Source: Drechmeria coniospora
Taxonomy: Eukaryota; Ascomycota; Sordariomycetes; Hypocreales; Ophiocordycipitaceae
Direction of reading: 5' to 3'
Length of the DNA stretch: 64,000 nucleotides
NCBI RefSeq assembly: GCF_001625195.1
Contig: NC_054391.1
Coordinates: forward strand, 9,066,552 to 9,130,551
Positions 32,536-44,937 of this stretch are shown piece by piece (positions within the stretch are counted from its first letter, which is position 1; the number at the start of each line of letters is the position of its first letter). A program made the position numbers and the translations under genes. The notes under the pieces are model-generated. The model was not told where the DNA came from. It did not search any database and worked only from the letters and a program-made list of their open reading frames with translations.

Positions 32536-33159
32536 GGGCGATGACCGTGGGCCGCGGCCCGTCTCCCCGAGCAGAATCACGGCCAGACGATGGCACGAGG
32601 CAGCAGCTGCACCGCCGGGCGACGGGGAACACGCGTCCAGGCCACCCACGTGAGGCCAGGAGGCTCTGCCTTGCCAGCACAAGCGGAGGAGGGGCACCTG
32701 AGAGCTGAGGCAGGCTCTTCGGCTGGTCAGTCTCCAGGCGTTGCGATCACCCAAAGCTCGACGCTCTCCGCTCCGGTCCGTACGTCGCGTACGGGCACGA
32801 TACGATGGCTGTTCGTGTCGTGCTCTGGCAAGTCGGCTTCGTGCGTCGCCGGAACTTCAAGTGCGCGCGATTGATATTGATGATGCCGACTGAAGGAAGG
32901 GGAGCAGGGAAGAGGCGGGCCTTTTTATATCCCAGGACAGAAGATGCATTCCTCCATCGGCCGGAAGGGATTCAATATTCGTCGTCGCATGGCCTACTGC
33001 CGCCAGAATAGTCTACCGCCGCTGCGTTGGCCCCTGCAGCCGCGGCGGCGACGGGGACTGCAGCAGCTCCAGCGTCGAGCAGGCCAGCCTTTGCGACCGC
33101 AGTAGCCGACAAGCACGGAGACGCCGTCGACGCGAAGGGCTGAGGTTGGCCACATCAGC

Positions 33160-33600
33160 ACGTCTCCGTAAGGCCGTGTAGTTGCGAATGACTTGCTGCT
33201 GGCTCATGCGTGAATCCATTCTCGCCACCCTTGGTGGCAGAGGGGGCGACATTGAGATGATGAGGAGTCCATCATTCTCCCAAGTGTCAAGGTGCTGACG
33301 CACGCAACAAGGGTGTCTGTTTGCCTGTCTGTCTGTCTGCCTGCCTGCCTGCCTGGCTACGTCAGCAGGCCACCGTGAAGGCCGTAAACTTGCGAATGAC
33401 TACCGCTGGCTCATGCGTAAATCCATTCTCGCTACCCCTCTCTGGCGAAGGGCGACCTTAGTGGCAGAGGGGCAGTTGAGCAAGTAATTCACGTGCAAGT
33501 ACTTGTACGTAAGCATATGTGCCAGGGGCGAGATTGTGACGATGGGGAATCCACCATTCGCCCAAGTGCAAAGGTGCCGACGCACGCAACAAGTTGGTGT
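33160..33600. repeat. Dispersed direct repeat, second copy interrupted
   Basis: Copy 1 (about 33167-33310) and copy 2 (about 33375-33600) share TTGCGAATGACT, GGCTCATGCGT, AATCCATTCTCGC, GTGGCAGAGGGG and GACGCACGCAACAAG. Copy 2 carries an extra ~60 bp around 33476-33530 containing GTACTTGTAC-type words. Confidence 0.75.
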
Positions 33601-34129
33601 AGGGGTAGGAGTGCAGTCACAGGTATTGTGCGGTACGGGTCAGCATCGATCTGGCCAAGCTCGCTCCCTTCCGCTGAAGCTCACCATGCACCCGAGCCGT
33701 CGCCATGGTCTCCACCTCGACCAGATCCCCAGCATGGCTCCGTCGTTATTCGTGATGCCGCCGTCGATCTTGCCTGGGCCTGGGCCCGGGCCTCCTCTTG
33801 CGGCTCGCGCGAGGGTCAGCGAGCGGCGTCGCTTGTCCTTTTTGCTGCTGCTTCTCTTACCTTTGGCTCCATTACCTGAGAACCCTGCCCGGAACCTTCT
33901 TCGGATGGCAGGCGCCCAGGCCACGAGAATCACGCCCGACATCATGCATGATCCATCGTCTCCGGCACGGCGATGAACAAGACAACGCAACAGGCGTAGT
34001 ATGTAGCTATCGATTAAAATGCTCTCAATCGCAGCCCAAGTGCGGCTGTGGGCACAGAGTCCGCAAAGCTGAATTTTGTTTTCATAGAGATGGCCCAATC
34101 TCGCCTCCCGGGGCGCCTGCTCCGACCCT

Positions 34130-34460
34130 GCCTCCTGCAGCCCCAGCCAACCTGCCTCCTTGCCTGCCTGCCTGCCATCCTTCTTTCCACCTTGCGTGCG
34201 TGCGTGCGTACGTGCCTGACTGCCTTTTTGAGTGCGCTCCTTCCTTGCACCTTGCCTGCGTGCGTGCGTGCGTGCCTGACTGCCTTTTTGACTGCGCTCC
34301 TTCCTTCCACCTTGCCTGCGTGCCTGTCTTTCTGCCGACCTGTCTACTTGCCTGCTCGCCTACTTGCCTGCTCGCCTACTTGCCTGTTCGCCTACTTGCC
34401 TGCTCGCCTACTTGCCTGCTCGCCTACTTGTCCATTCGTCTATCTGTATGCCTGCTCGTC
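34130..34460. repeat. 60-bp tandem duplication and TGCC/CTACTTGC repeats
   Basis: Positions 34201-34260 and 34261-34320 are near-identical 60-mers sharing CGTGCCTGACTGCCTTTTTG. They are flanked by TGCC microsatellite DNA and by several copies of a CCTGCTCGCCTACTTG unit up to ~34440. Confidence 0.9.
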
Positions 34461-35822
34461 TATACACCCGTCTTTCTGCTTATTGACGCCTTCATTGATT
34501 GTTGCATCGCCTTCATTTTCATCGAGGGCGGCTTCTGTATCACCTGGGGACCGCGCCTAGTGCGGCAGGTTCGCCAACGACTCCTTCCTTCCGCTACTTG
34601 ATGGAATGGCCCGATGGAGCCGAATGGGATTGGGAGGAAGGAGATGGCTTTCAGGCTCTTGCCAGTTGGCGCAGGACTTGCGCACTCTACTTTCGTACTT
34701 GCCTCCCTTCAACAAAGCACAGCCGTGCGGGCGTTCCTTCCTACCTTCAGTGTGTGTCAACGCCTCGCTAGCAGCTGGAAATTGCATCTACGAATAATCA
34801 AGTCGATCCGGCCGTGCTGCTGTTCGTCCTGTCTTGTTCCGAACAGCTCTGGCTTGTCTTTCGTGAGAATGCTTGCGCACCCCTAATCGCCTCGAGAGCA
34901 TCTGGAGGCTGCATGGACCGAGAGCCATTCGTTCGTTGCGTTGTTGCGTTCGAGTGACCGGGTCCAGCAGATGCCATGTGTGCTTCGGAACGGCCATCAT
35001 CTCATTCGCTTCTGCCCATTCCGCTTCCCTGCATCGTTGCCTCTCACTCTCTAAATGCAAGCCTCTCCAAGCACCGCTTGACGGTGGCGCTGGCCGTTGG
35101 TCGGTGAGCGCCCGCCAAGCCGTCCTGGATCCTGCTGATCCTCTCATCCCCCCCCCCCCCCATTGTGCATCAAGTGATGATGCCGAGAAGGGGGGAACCA
35201 TGGAACCACCTCTGAGCTGCTCCCTGTCCATCGACCTCGCAAGGTCACGCCGGGCCAACACCACGGTCCGCCGTGCCACCCTCCCTGCGAGCGTAATGTG
35301 ATGGACTCGCGCGGACTCGTCATGACTTTGACGTCCTTGGATGGCCTCTTCGATCATCGATGGTTGCTGGCATGCCGCATCACCGGACGTCGCGCCGAAC
35401 CCCGCTGGCCTTGCTCTACGCCCGCCAAGGGTTGTCCCGACGTTTCGATGGCCCACGTTGTCGCCGTTCTTGATGGCAAAGATTTGGCCCGAGACTCGAT
35501 GACATGTCAAATGAAGTACCGCACGAGGCGTGCTGAAACCAGACGCGATAGGTGGATGATGGGTGGGCGATGGCATGGTATGGCGTGTGACAGCCTATCC
35601 ATCTTTCGTCACGGAAATGCACTCTCCAACTCTCACCTTGCCGCCCGCCTCAACCCCGCACTGTCATCAGCATGATCCGCCGTTTTCGTTGATCAAGTGG
35701 ACGTCTTGGTCATCCCGGCCAGCGTAAAACAGGCCGTGCCCTCTCTTGCTCGAGCCCAGGCATACCTGCTCCCCGCTTGTTCGCTATCCTACCTAGCTAG
35801 TGCTCTCAAGTCCAACATCGGC

Positions 35823-36932
35823 ATGGCCCAGTCTGCGCAACCAGAGTCCGTCGACGAGCGGCTCAAAGGCCGTTTGAACATGCCCAAGCCTGTGCCGGCC
35901 TTTCTCCCGACGGTCGGCTCCCCGTTGACCGTGGACAAGCAGGCATACGACGAGATCCAGCAAGCGCCGCGAGTGCTGGTCGACGAGTTCACGCTACCCA
36001 TTCGGTCCGGCAAGGCGTGGGAGGCACCGGCCGGATCCATCATTCGAATAAGCACACCGGACGGCCCCCAGGTTGGTACGAAGCACGTCGTGACATCTCC
36101 CCCCTCTCTCGGCGTCGGCCCTCGGGTGCCGAGCACTTCCGAACCTCGACCGGCCCCTTTCTGACGCGGCACAGGCGACCTCAACCTCTGGAACCGACAC
36201 AATCCGCGTGAGCGTTTCTGGGCCTCCCGCACGCGCCAGCTGCATGCCTCGCACCTCGGCACCTACGACCGGCTCTGGTCCTCGCTGCCGTACATGCGGC
36301 CGCTCGCGACCATTGTTCACGACAGCCTAGCCTGGTACGGTGCCGATCAGCACGGCGCCCGCGTGCACGACCTGCTCGGCACGCGATGTGACCCCTACAT
36401 CAAGGCCGTCCTGACGTCGGGGGCCCAGTACGACTTCCACTGCCACTCGAACCTGGTCCGTGCCGTCGCCGAGTTTGGCCTCGCCGAGCGCGACGTTCAC
36501 GACGTCATCAACCTCTTTCAAGCCACGGGGCTCGACGACGAGGGCAGGTATTTCATGAACCCGTGTCCGGCCCAGCGTGGGGATAACATCGAGTTGCTCG
36601 CCGAGCAGGATCTTCTCCTGGCCCTAAGTGCGTACTTTTCTCCCCGTGCCTCGGTCGCCCGTGTCGTCAATGTCTCGCTCGGCTAACCGGCCGTCGTCCG
36701 TCGTCGTCGCTCCCTAGGCACCTGCCCTGGCGGTGACCTCTCGTCCTGGGGCTTTGGCCCTCGGAGCGAGCGAGAGATGGTCAAGTGCTGCCGTCCGCTG
36801 CTGGTGCAGGTTTTCCGCCTGCAGGATGAAGAGCTCCTCGCAAGGGTCGGCTGGAAGCCCGCCAAAGTACCTCGCTATGGGGGCAGGCATGGAGTTCGAT
36901 CGCCCATGGGTGAGGGGGACGGCATCGCGTGA
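35823..36932 (+). CDS. DUF1989 (urea carboxylase-associated type) protein
   Basis: Three exons (35823-36075, 36175-36627, 36718-36932) with introns of 99 and 90 bp give 306 residues. Splicing produces the DUF1989 pattern: a small beta-rich start (VLVDEFTLPIRSGKAWE), GPQVGDLNLWNRHNPRERF, a central RPLATIVHDSLAWYG, and then C-DPY near residue 160. DVHDVINLFQATGLDDEGRY and CPAQRGDNIELLAEQDLLLA follow, and STCPGGDLSSWG is restored across the last intron. Bacterial relatives sit beside urea carboxylase; in fungi the biochemical role is not established to my knowledge. The Met at 35823 is the first ATG in frame. A short alternative intron near 36910-36964 would change only the last few residues; the YGGRHG ending supports the model given. 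Confidence 0.83.
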
Positions 36933-37486
36933 ATCGCGTCCATCACGCCCGTGCCGTTGGACAGCGTCTCCCTCGACCCGTCGGTTGGCCTGGCATTCCT
37001 GCAGGAAGGGAGGGTGAGTCGACGAACAAAGGTTGCCCTATCCGTGTGCAGTGCGCCATCTGGCTGTTTTCTGGTAAACTCACCCCGACAAGCACTTCCC
37101 ATTCATTGCGCTTCAAGTCCAGAGCACAGTCCGGTGGCAGCATGACCGTCATGCCATGGCAAAGGGGCTTGCGCAAGATGCGCAGGACAGTCTGGGGAAC
37201 CCTGCTGCATCGCATGTTCAAGGCACTTGCCTGGCAATGAAAAAAAAAAAAACGTCAAGGACGCATGCCGGTGATGCCGTGGTATTTATAGGTATTGTGT
37301 AAGTCGTATTTATAGGTATTGTGTAAGTCGGGCCAGGCAAGGCTTTTTCTTGCAGCTCCTGCGTGCTTGCAATCCGCTCCATCGACGCAGATGCAGCGTC
37401 GACCGACTATGGACAGACAGACAGACAGAAAGACATACATAGGGACCATACCGCTCGCCCCCTCCCCCCCCGGGTCGCCGCCGGCA
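36933..37486. other. Convergent intergenic spacer
   Basis: This lies between the 3' ends of the DUF1989 gene and RPT6. It contains an A12 run at ~37240, a perfect 24-bp tandem duplication and a CAGA microsatellite near 37410-37430. No gene is seen. Confidence 0.6.
37282..37329. repeat. Perfect 24-bp tandem duplication
   Basis: A 24-base unit beginning GTATTTATAGGTATTG is present twice without change, at 37282-37305 and 37306-37329. Confidence 0.9.
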
Positions 37487-38719
37487 TCACTTCCATAGTT
37501 TGCCAAGCGACACCTCCTTGTCATCGTGTTTATTCAGGATCTTGGCCGTCGCGAGCTCGAAATCTTCCTGCGTCACGTGAACTCTCCGCTCCCGCAGGGC
37601 GTACATGCCGGCCTCGGTACAGACGCCCTTAAGCTCGGCGCCGGAGCAGCCGTTCATCTTCTCGGCAATCTTGGTCAGGTTGATGCCTCGCGTCAGGTTC
37701 ATCTTGCGGCTGTGGATGCGCAGAATGTCGGCTCTCGCCTCGACGCTGGGCGGAGGGAACTCGATCTTTCGGTCGATGCGCCCCGGACGCAGCAGCGCCG
37801 GGTCGAGGATGTCGAGTCGGTTCGTCGCCATGATGACCTTGATGTTCTTCGTCGGCTCGAAGCCATCAAGCTGGTTCAGGAGCTCGAGCATCGTTCGCTG
37901 AACTTCCGAGTCGCCGCCCGAGGAGCCCTCGACGCGCGACGAGCCGATGCTGTCAATCTCGTCCATAAAGATGATGGATGGCGCGTGCTCTCGCGCCATG
38001 ATGAAGAGCTCGCGCACCATCCGGCTGCCCTCGCCAATGTACTTTTGCACCAGCTCGGAACCCGAAACGCGGATGAACTTGCAAGCCGTGTGGTGTGCCA
38101 CCGCCCGGGCCAGCAGCGTCTTGCCGGTACCCGGAGGGCCGTAGAGCAGCACGCCCTTGGGCTGGGCGATGCCCAGAGACTCGAACAGCTCGGGGTGCTT
38201 GAGGCCCAGCTCGATGACCTCTTTGATTTCTTTAATCTGCTGATCCAGGCCGCCGATCATGTCGTACGTGCTGTCGGGCACCTTCTCGACCATCATGAGG
38301 GACACCAAAGGATCGACCGACGAGGGCAGCAGCTTCTCCAACTTGTAGCTGTCGGACAGGAGAGTGACACGCTTGCCGGGGGTGAGCTTGGAGACGTCGA
38401 CGCTATCGGACACGTCGACGACTGCCATTCATTCGTCAGCGCTCGGATCGCCACGCCCAAGGCGGCCGCGTCGGGGAGACGAACCATATTTGCCTTCCGG
38501 ATGCACCTTGACCAGCACTTTCTTTGTGCTCATCACCTTGACCACCTCGCCGACGTAGGAGCCCGGTTGCTGCAGCAAGCCTAGCTCTTCCCTCAGTAGC
38601 CGCACTCGAGAGTTGTAGTCGTTTCGCTGAGCCTCGAGCCGGCGCAGAGCTGCTTGACCCTTGAGGATCTCGAGCTTCATGGCCTCGATCTTGTTGTGAT
38701 AGTAGTGGTCGAGCGTCAT
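37487..38719 (-). CDS. RPT6: 26S proteasome regulatory ATPase subunit Rpt6
   Basis: Two exons (38485-38719 and 37487-38421) with a 63-bp intron give 389 residues. The N-terminal helix ([17 protein letters not shown], then [21 protein letters not shown]) forms the coiled coil used in base assembly. It is followed by the OB-fold segment; the intron falls after HPEGKY, and splicing gives [15 protein letters not shown]. The AAA+ domain has Walker A GPPGTGKT at ~173, Walker B IIFMDEID and the arginine-finger region [15 protein letters not shown]. The C-terminal part [18 protein letters not shown] is typical of Rpt6/Sug1. The protein acts in the six-ATPase ring that unfolds ubiquitinated substrates. 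The start is supported by the invariant MTLDHYY-type beginning. Confidence 0.97.
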
Positions 38720-40693
38720 GATGACGGTTCTCGACGTCGTTGGCTCGGCGAGGAGTCGCAATGGGATGGGAACACCTCGAGAGGGCGCGACAGAGGGTGT
38801 TGGGTCGTGGAACGGGCGACTGGGTGAAGGCACGATGACAGGACGGAGCTGTTCCAGGCTGCCTATGTTCTCGTAATCAGCTTGATGGGTAAGTACAGTC
38901 AGTAATGGTAGGCCAGAGCGTGGTCAGTGTTGCCTCGGAACATGCTTTTGCCGGTCTCCGTGTTCCTGACGTAAGTATGTACGGGTACGGAGTACTTTGA
39001 ATGTCGTACCAGGGTAATACGGAGTGAAGAGTAAGAAGTACTTAGATCAAGTACGGAGTACTTAAGTATTATTTGAAGCAAGTATCCGTACCCCGTAAGC
39101 CGTATATTACCTAAGTAATTAAATGTTCCGTACGGAGTACATAGCCATTACCTGTATTAAGTATGGAGTACTTGTACATGTAATGTCATGTTAGTACAGT
39201 ACATGTGCAGTACGTTGCGAGTACTGGGAAGTAGTAATCCTCCGTGCACTTTCTTGGGTGCATCATGCTGGGGGATGAGGCGGGACCACTAACATTGGTA
39301 CTACTAGTTCAAGTACTTGTAAGTACCAGAATATCCGTAGACGCGACGTAATACAGCCCAGTACAAGTAACTCCAAGTAAGTACTCCGTACTAGGTACTA
39401 GGTATGTACTTCCTTACCTAGTAGATGTACAGTGCACTGTACGGAGTATGTACACCTCGAGCTATTAAGTTCTCACACCGTACTCGTAGCGCAAGTGTAC
39501 TGTAGGTAGGCGTGGAATGACATTCACCTAGGTACATAATACTCCGTGCAAGCATTTACAATGCAGCAAGTGTACACTCAATCATACTTGAGAATCATAC
39601 TTGAGATTTATGCTAAAACGACTGCCTTCCGCTTGATAGCACTTAATGCCCTGTACTACGGTACAGTGTACGGTATATAGGGTACACATCGACGTGTAGA
39701 AGGCACAGTGCATGTACTCGTTGGACAAGTTGTAGCAGGGACTAGTACGTACTGCACAGTGGTTCGCCTGCATGTTCGCCCCCCAAGTCATAGGCGTCAA
39801 ACAGGGCACTAGTCCTGTAGCAGGTGCCTGTGCTAGTTGACTTCGAGGTTGCTCCGAGGTGCTGCAGCGTGACCTAAGCCTGTGCGGTGGGTGTTGTTGC
39901 ACCGTGAGACACTGGACGGGGCACGCGCAATAGCGGCAGGCCTCAAGTGGACTGCGGTAACGGCTGTCATCACACGATTCCTCGAGGGCGGCCTCGTGGA
40001 CACAGTCTCCGGCAGCAAGGCATCAATATTCCAAACTCTCTTTCCTCCCTGCGATCCTCGTCCGGCCCCGTCGGCACGCAAAGGGATGCGGCAGCGGTAA
40101 ACTGGCTCCCGCCGCCCGTCCTTCCCTCGTTCGTTCGTTCTTCAGCTCCCGTCCCATCGTCGACCTTGGCACTCGCCTGCGCTCTCGGTGATGAGACACG
40201 GGTCAAGTCAGCATCGTCGAGCTCTGTGACCAAACTGTTCCGCGAAGCAACCCGTGCCGTCGAGTCTTTCTTCGTTGACGACAGCTGCAAGCACGCCTGC
40301 CGTCGGTTCCTCCATCGACACGCCGCACGCCAGATCCCCTAATTAGCGAAGCTAGTCAGCATTGTCCCCATTTCAAATTTATCCGTGCTACTTTAGCAGT
40401 GGTTGGCCCCGACGCTGCCGCCGCTCTGGTCTCGCCTCACCTCGACTGCAACAACATCTTCGCTCCGACCCCTAAATGACGGCCACGACGCACGGCTTGC
40501 ATCGACGCTTCCGACTGCCCATACGCTGTCTCGTCGTCGAGATCAGGGCCGGCATTTAATCTCGTCTCAATCCCATCGCCTGGGTTTCCGGAGCCACTGC
40601 CGCGGTGTCGAGAGAGAAAAAACCATCCAGCAAGCTGGCGACACGTCGAGCACAGGCTCCCGGGCGTCAACCGCGCTGCCCGTGCCGGCGAGA
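38720..40693. other. Gene-free, GTAC-rich region between divergent genes
   Basis: This is shared upstream DNA of RPT6 and the VNX1-like gene. It is saturated with TACTCCGTAC/GTACGGAGTAC words between ~38890 and 39720. The last ~600 bases before 40694 lack an in-frame ATG and are presumably the leader of the antiporter gene. No gene is supported. Confidence 0.55.
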
Positions 40694-43600
40694 ATGGATC
40701 CCCCAAAGCCCGAGGCACCGTCTGACGGCCGCTATCCGAGCCAGTCGTCCTCGGACATGACCTCACCTACAACTACCCGCACGCCCACCACGGCCATCGA
40801 GCCGCCCGCAGGGCTCGAGGCCGATGGCTTGTCGGAGAGTTTCCAATCCACAGACACGGTGCGACGACGACCCGATGGCGTCGGCGTCGGATATGGTAAG
40901 CCGCCGTCATGGGAATCCCGCTCTCCTGTCGACGCCGATGAACCTCCTCGCTCACACCGCCTCGGCTTCAGGATCAATACACAGCACCGCCTCGGCGGCC
41001 ATGGCGAGCACCAGCCGAAGCCCCGTCGAACCATCCCTGCTTCAGAGGGCATCGGCACAGATGACCCACACGGCTTCCTCGAGCACCGATCGAGCAAAGT
41101 CCTTTGTGCGCCTTCGGAAGCCGCCTCTGTCGCGTCGCATCTCCTCCAACACGCCGCACCGGGGCGAGGTCTTCTCCGCCGATGACGAGACGCACGAGGT
41201 GGAGGCGAATCGCTCGAGGCGTCGGCCCCCGCAGTCCTCGCTGCCTCGCATCCAGTCGTTCCGCGACATGGGCGAGGACGAAGAGCACGAGGGTCAAGCG
41301 GCACCGACGTCGGCCACGACCGAACCGGGGGAGGTTGAGGTCGAGGATGGCGTCGAGCGACCGCCGTCGGACGACGAGGACGACTGCGATTCGGACGGCC
41401 ACGCGAGCGATGCCGAGAGCTTCACCCTCAAGGATCGGCAGCAGGCCATCAACGAGACGCATCCTTTCGGCATCCGCGTGTGGAAGCCTGCGCTGTACAA
41501 GAAGCATCGGTCCATCCAAAAGTTTGCCCAGGCAGACATTCATTCGGCGCCCGGCGGTCACGTTAGCCACTGGCTGCTCCTCTTCAACCTCGTCTGGACC
41601 GTCCTCTTCGGCTGGTGGATGGCCAGCGTCGCGGCCCTCGGCGCCGTCATCTGCCTCATCTTCGCCGCCGCCCCGAGCGGCCGAGAGTACGGCAGGGTCC
41701 TCTGGGGCTTGGCCTCGTACCTCTTCTATCCGTTCGGCAAGTTCGTCCGGCTCGAGAAGGACGAGGCCTACATGGACGAGGACGGCAACGAGGGTCGAAG
41801 CATCTCCGAGTACGAGCAGTGGCAGAGCGGCGATCTCGAGTACGGACGGCTCTTCTTCGGCCCCGACCGGGGCCGATCCATCGTCGGACGCTCGAGGCCG
41901 AGCAACGACGCGGAGCCGAGCGAGACGGAGAGCCTGCTGGGCCGCGGCCGCCGCGGCGATTCCGGGGATGCCCACCCGAGGATGAAGCGGAGGCTCTTCG
42001 GCCGAGGCGAGTGGAACATTGGCCGCGTCATCTTCTTCATCTTCTTCTACTGCCTCATCTCGCCCTCCCTCATCGTCGTCTCCGCCATCTGCTGGTTCCT
42101 CGTCTTCTGGATCCCCATGGGCAAGGTCACCATCCTCCTCTTCGACCACCTCCGGCGCCATCCGCTCGCCCTCTCGTTTCAATCCCACGTCAAGTACACG
42201 CGGGCCGACGACGCGCCCGACTCGTCCATCCTGCTCTGCACCTACCGGGCCGTCGGCTCCAAGTATTGGAAGTACACCGTCGACGGCACCAACATCTTTC
42301 TCATCAACCTCATGGCCGTCGTCATGTTCGTCATCTTCGACTGGCTCGTCCTGGACCGCGTTCTGCACGTGAACTCGATCATCACCTCGCCGGCATTCCT
42401 CTTCACCGCCGGCCTGCTCTCCATCATCCCGCTGGCCTACTTCATCGGCCAGGCCGTCGCCTCCATCTCGGCCCAGTCGTCGATGGGCCTGGGCGCCGCC
42501 ATCAACGCCTTCTTCGCCACCGTCGTCGAGGTCTTCCTCTACTGCGTCGCCCTGAGCCAGGGAAAGGGACAGCTCGTCGAGGGGAGCATCGTCGGCAGCA
42601 TCTTCGCCGGCATCCTCTTCCTGCCCGGCATCTCCATGTGCTTCGGCGCCATCAAGCGGAAGACGCAGCGGTTCAACGCGAGGTCTGCCGGCGTCACCTC
42701 GACCATGCTGCTCTTCGCCACCGTCGGCGCCTTCGGCCCGACGCTCTTCTACCAGATCTACGGCACCCACGAGCTCAAGTGCCTGGATTGCCAGGATTTC
42801 GGCCCCGGCGGCACCAGCAACGCCGGCGACGCGCGCGATTGCCGACGCTGCTACTTCTCCCAGACGCCGGCGCTCGACGATCGGTTCTACCTCGAAGCCG
42901 TTCGACCGTACTGCTACCTCTCGGCCGCCATGCTCTTCCTCTCCTACCTCATCGGCTTGTGGTTCACCCTCCGGACGCACGCGGCCGTCATCTGGAACGC
43001 CGAGGTGGAGGAGAAGAAGCACGAGGAGCACCTCCAGGCGTCGATGATTCGAAACTCGCAGCCGTCGGCGACGGAAACGACGGGCACCGACATTCGCGAG
43101 TCCCACCTGTACAAGCGCATCCTCGGCCAGTCCCTGAAGCAGGTCGGCCTGCCCCCCGCGGCGGAGACGCTCTCCCGGAAACCGTCGAGGATGAACCTCG
43201 ACGCCATGGCCAACGGCATGCCGAGCACGCCGCACGTCGTGCCCCCCAAGAGCTCCGACGCCGTCCGCACGGCGATGCACGTTCCCGGCCTCAGCCCGGC
43301 CGACAATTCGGCGCTCGCGAGGGAGGTGGCGGAAATCGCGGCGACGGCTGCCACCATCGCCTCTCGGGACCGCATGTCCCGGAAGATCTCGGGCGCGCCG
43401 ACGCATCTCGGAGGCACCGCTCGATCGACGCCTCGGCCGGCGGCCGTCTTCGACGGCGGCGACGCGGCGACGGCCGCCGCCGAGACGGTGACGACGGCGC
43501 ACGCCGGAGGTCACGGCGGCGGCGGGCACGACGCGCCCAACTGGGGCCGAACCAAGAGCGCCGTCATCCTGCTGGCGGCGACGATACTGTACGCCGTCAT

Positions 43601-44200
43601 CGCCGAGATCCTCGTCGACACCGTCGACGTCGTCCTCGAAAGCTTCTCGATCGATCAAAAGTTCCTCGGCATCACCCTGTTTGCGCTTGTTCCCAACACG
43701 ACCGAGTTCCTCGTACGTCGTCGTCGACTCCCCCGGCTTGGCCGAGGCGCGCTCTGCTGACCAGATTACAGAACGCCATCTCGTTCGCCATGAACGGAAA
43801 CATCGCGCTGTCCATGGAAATCGGCTCGGCGTACGCGCTGCAGGTCTGCCTGCTCCAGATCCCCTGCCTCGTCCTCTTCTCGGCCCTGTACCCGAACATC
43901 CCCGACGGCGGGGAGGCGACGTCGTACACCTTCTCGCTGCTCTTCCCCCAGTGGGACATGGTCACCGTCATCCTCTGCGTCTTCCTGCTGAGTTACGTGT
44001 ACGGCGAGGGGAAGAGCAACTACTTCAAGGGCAGCATCCTGCTGCTGACGTACCTTGTCGTCGTCACCGGCTTCTTCTTCAGCGGCTACGTGTCGGACGT
44101 CATGGGCATGCAGCGGTTCGACACCATGGGCGGGGATGGCCGGTTCCAGAGCTACAAGACCATGGGCAGGTCGAAGAGCGGACCGGCATTCCAGGCCTGA
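40694..44200 (+). CDS. VNX1-type vacuolar cation/H+ antiporter (CaCA superfamily)
   Basis: Three exons (40694-40895, 40972-43712, 43772-44200) with introns of 76 and 59 bp give 1123 residues. Residues 1-260 are Ser/Asp/Glu-rich and cytosolic in character. Hydrophobic segments begin near 264 (WLLLFNLVWTVLFGWW). A second group is near 414 and 510, and the alpha-1 exchanger repeat runs at ~541-627 (GLGAAINAFFATVVEVFLY). A long cytosolic loop (~735-930) precedes the alpha-2 repeat from ~964, containing ALVPNTTEF and, across intron 2, NAISFAMNGNIALSMEIG. Yeast Vnx1 is the low-affinity vacuolar Na+,K+/H+ exchanger with this layout; substrate preference here is inferred. Met 40694 is the first ATG in frame. 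The intron 1 join gives GSIHSTASAAM. A cysteine-rich luminal patch (LKCLDCQDF...CRRC) is noticeable. Confidence 0.92.
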
Positions 44201-44937
44201 GGGTGAGACGGTGCGGCTCCGGGTGCGCTTCCTTTTCTGCCTTGCTTCGTTGACACTATCATTGATACCCGCCGAGGCCAGAGTTGCGGTGGGGACGCTC
44301 GAAGGATGATGAATGGCCGGCACGAGGGGGCGTGTGCTGTTGTATCACTTGTCGCGGGCGGGGGGGGTTGTTTCATTGAAGCCGATTGCGATTGCCAGCG
44401 GAAGATGCTGGCATTGTTTAGGACGTTCCGTTCTTTGCTTTCTCGTCGGCGTCGATGACTGCCACTGCTCCTTTGCGAGCCGACGGTTGGCCATGGCAGG
44501 CGATGAACCGCATACATACCCTGTAGCGCTGTATATAATTAGCTCCAAATACGAACGGCAGCATGAACGTGGTTCTCTCGCCGTATCTGCTTGCCACCGA
44601 TTGAGCACCATTTGCGGATGGTGACCAAGTTGCGGCAAGTGGAGCTCAATCGCCGCCAAGTCGTTGCATCTGGTGATTCCCGATCTCGCAACCGCAGAGG
44701 ATCCTTCGATCTTGTGTGGGTGGAGGGTGGGGGAGGGGAGGCCGATGCGGAGATGTCGGAGCAGAGTGGACAGGGCATTATATGCGAGGAATATGCGACC
44801 ATTATAGGGACATAACCACTGTTCTCGTACGGAGCACCCCTGCAGTACTAGGTACTGTACAAGTATTACAGGTGCATAATCACGGCGCACATACAGGTAT
44901 TATAGGTGCAACACTGCTGTACTCCGAACACCTATAA

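Larger units (their letters stand above)
32536..35822. other. Gene-free region with dispersed and tandem repeats
   Basis: No gene is supported. The region contains a duplicated ~150-bp segment at 33160-33600, CTGT/CTGC microsatellite DNA at 33320-33360 and a repeat-driven open frame at about 34130-34460. A C12 run is near 35150. The open frame at 33798-34601 is an artefact of Cys/Leu/Pro-coding repeats and is not called. Confidence 0.55.

Noticed and set aside
33798..34601. Open frame of 267 codons rich in Cys, Leu and Pro
   Set aside because: It is generated by TGCC-type and 60-bp tandem repeats, has no domain, and the other frames are also largely open.
36910..36964. Possible fourth intron at the end of the DUF1989 gene
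   Set aside because: GT and AG are present at a plausible distance, but the resulting tail is no better than the unspliced one, which already ends in the expected Tyr-Gly-Gly-Arg-His-Gly region.
40974..43658. 894-codon minus-strand frame opposite the antiporter
   Set aside because: It is an Arg/Glu/Asp-rich mirror of membrane-protein codons, with no domain.
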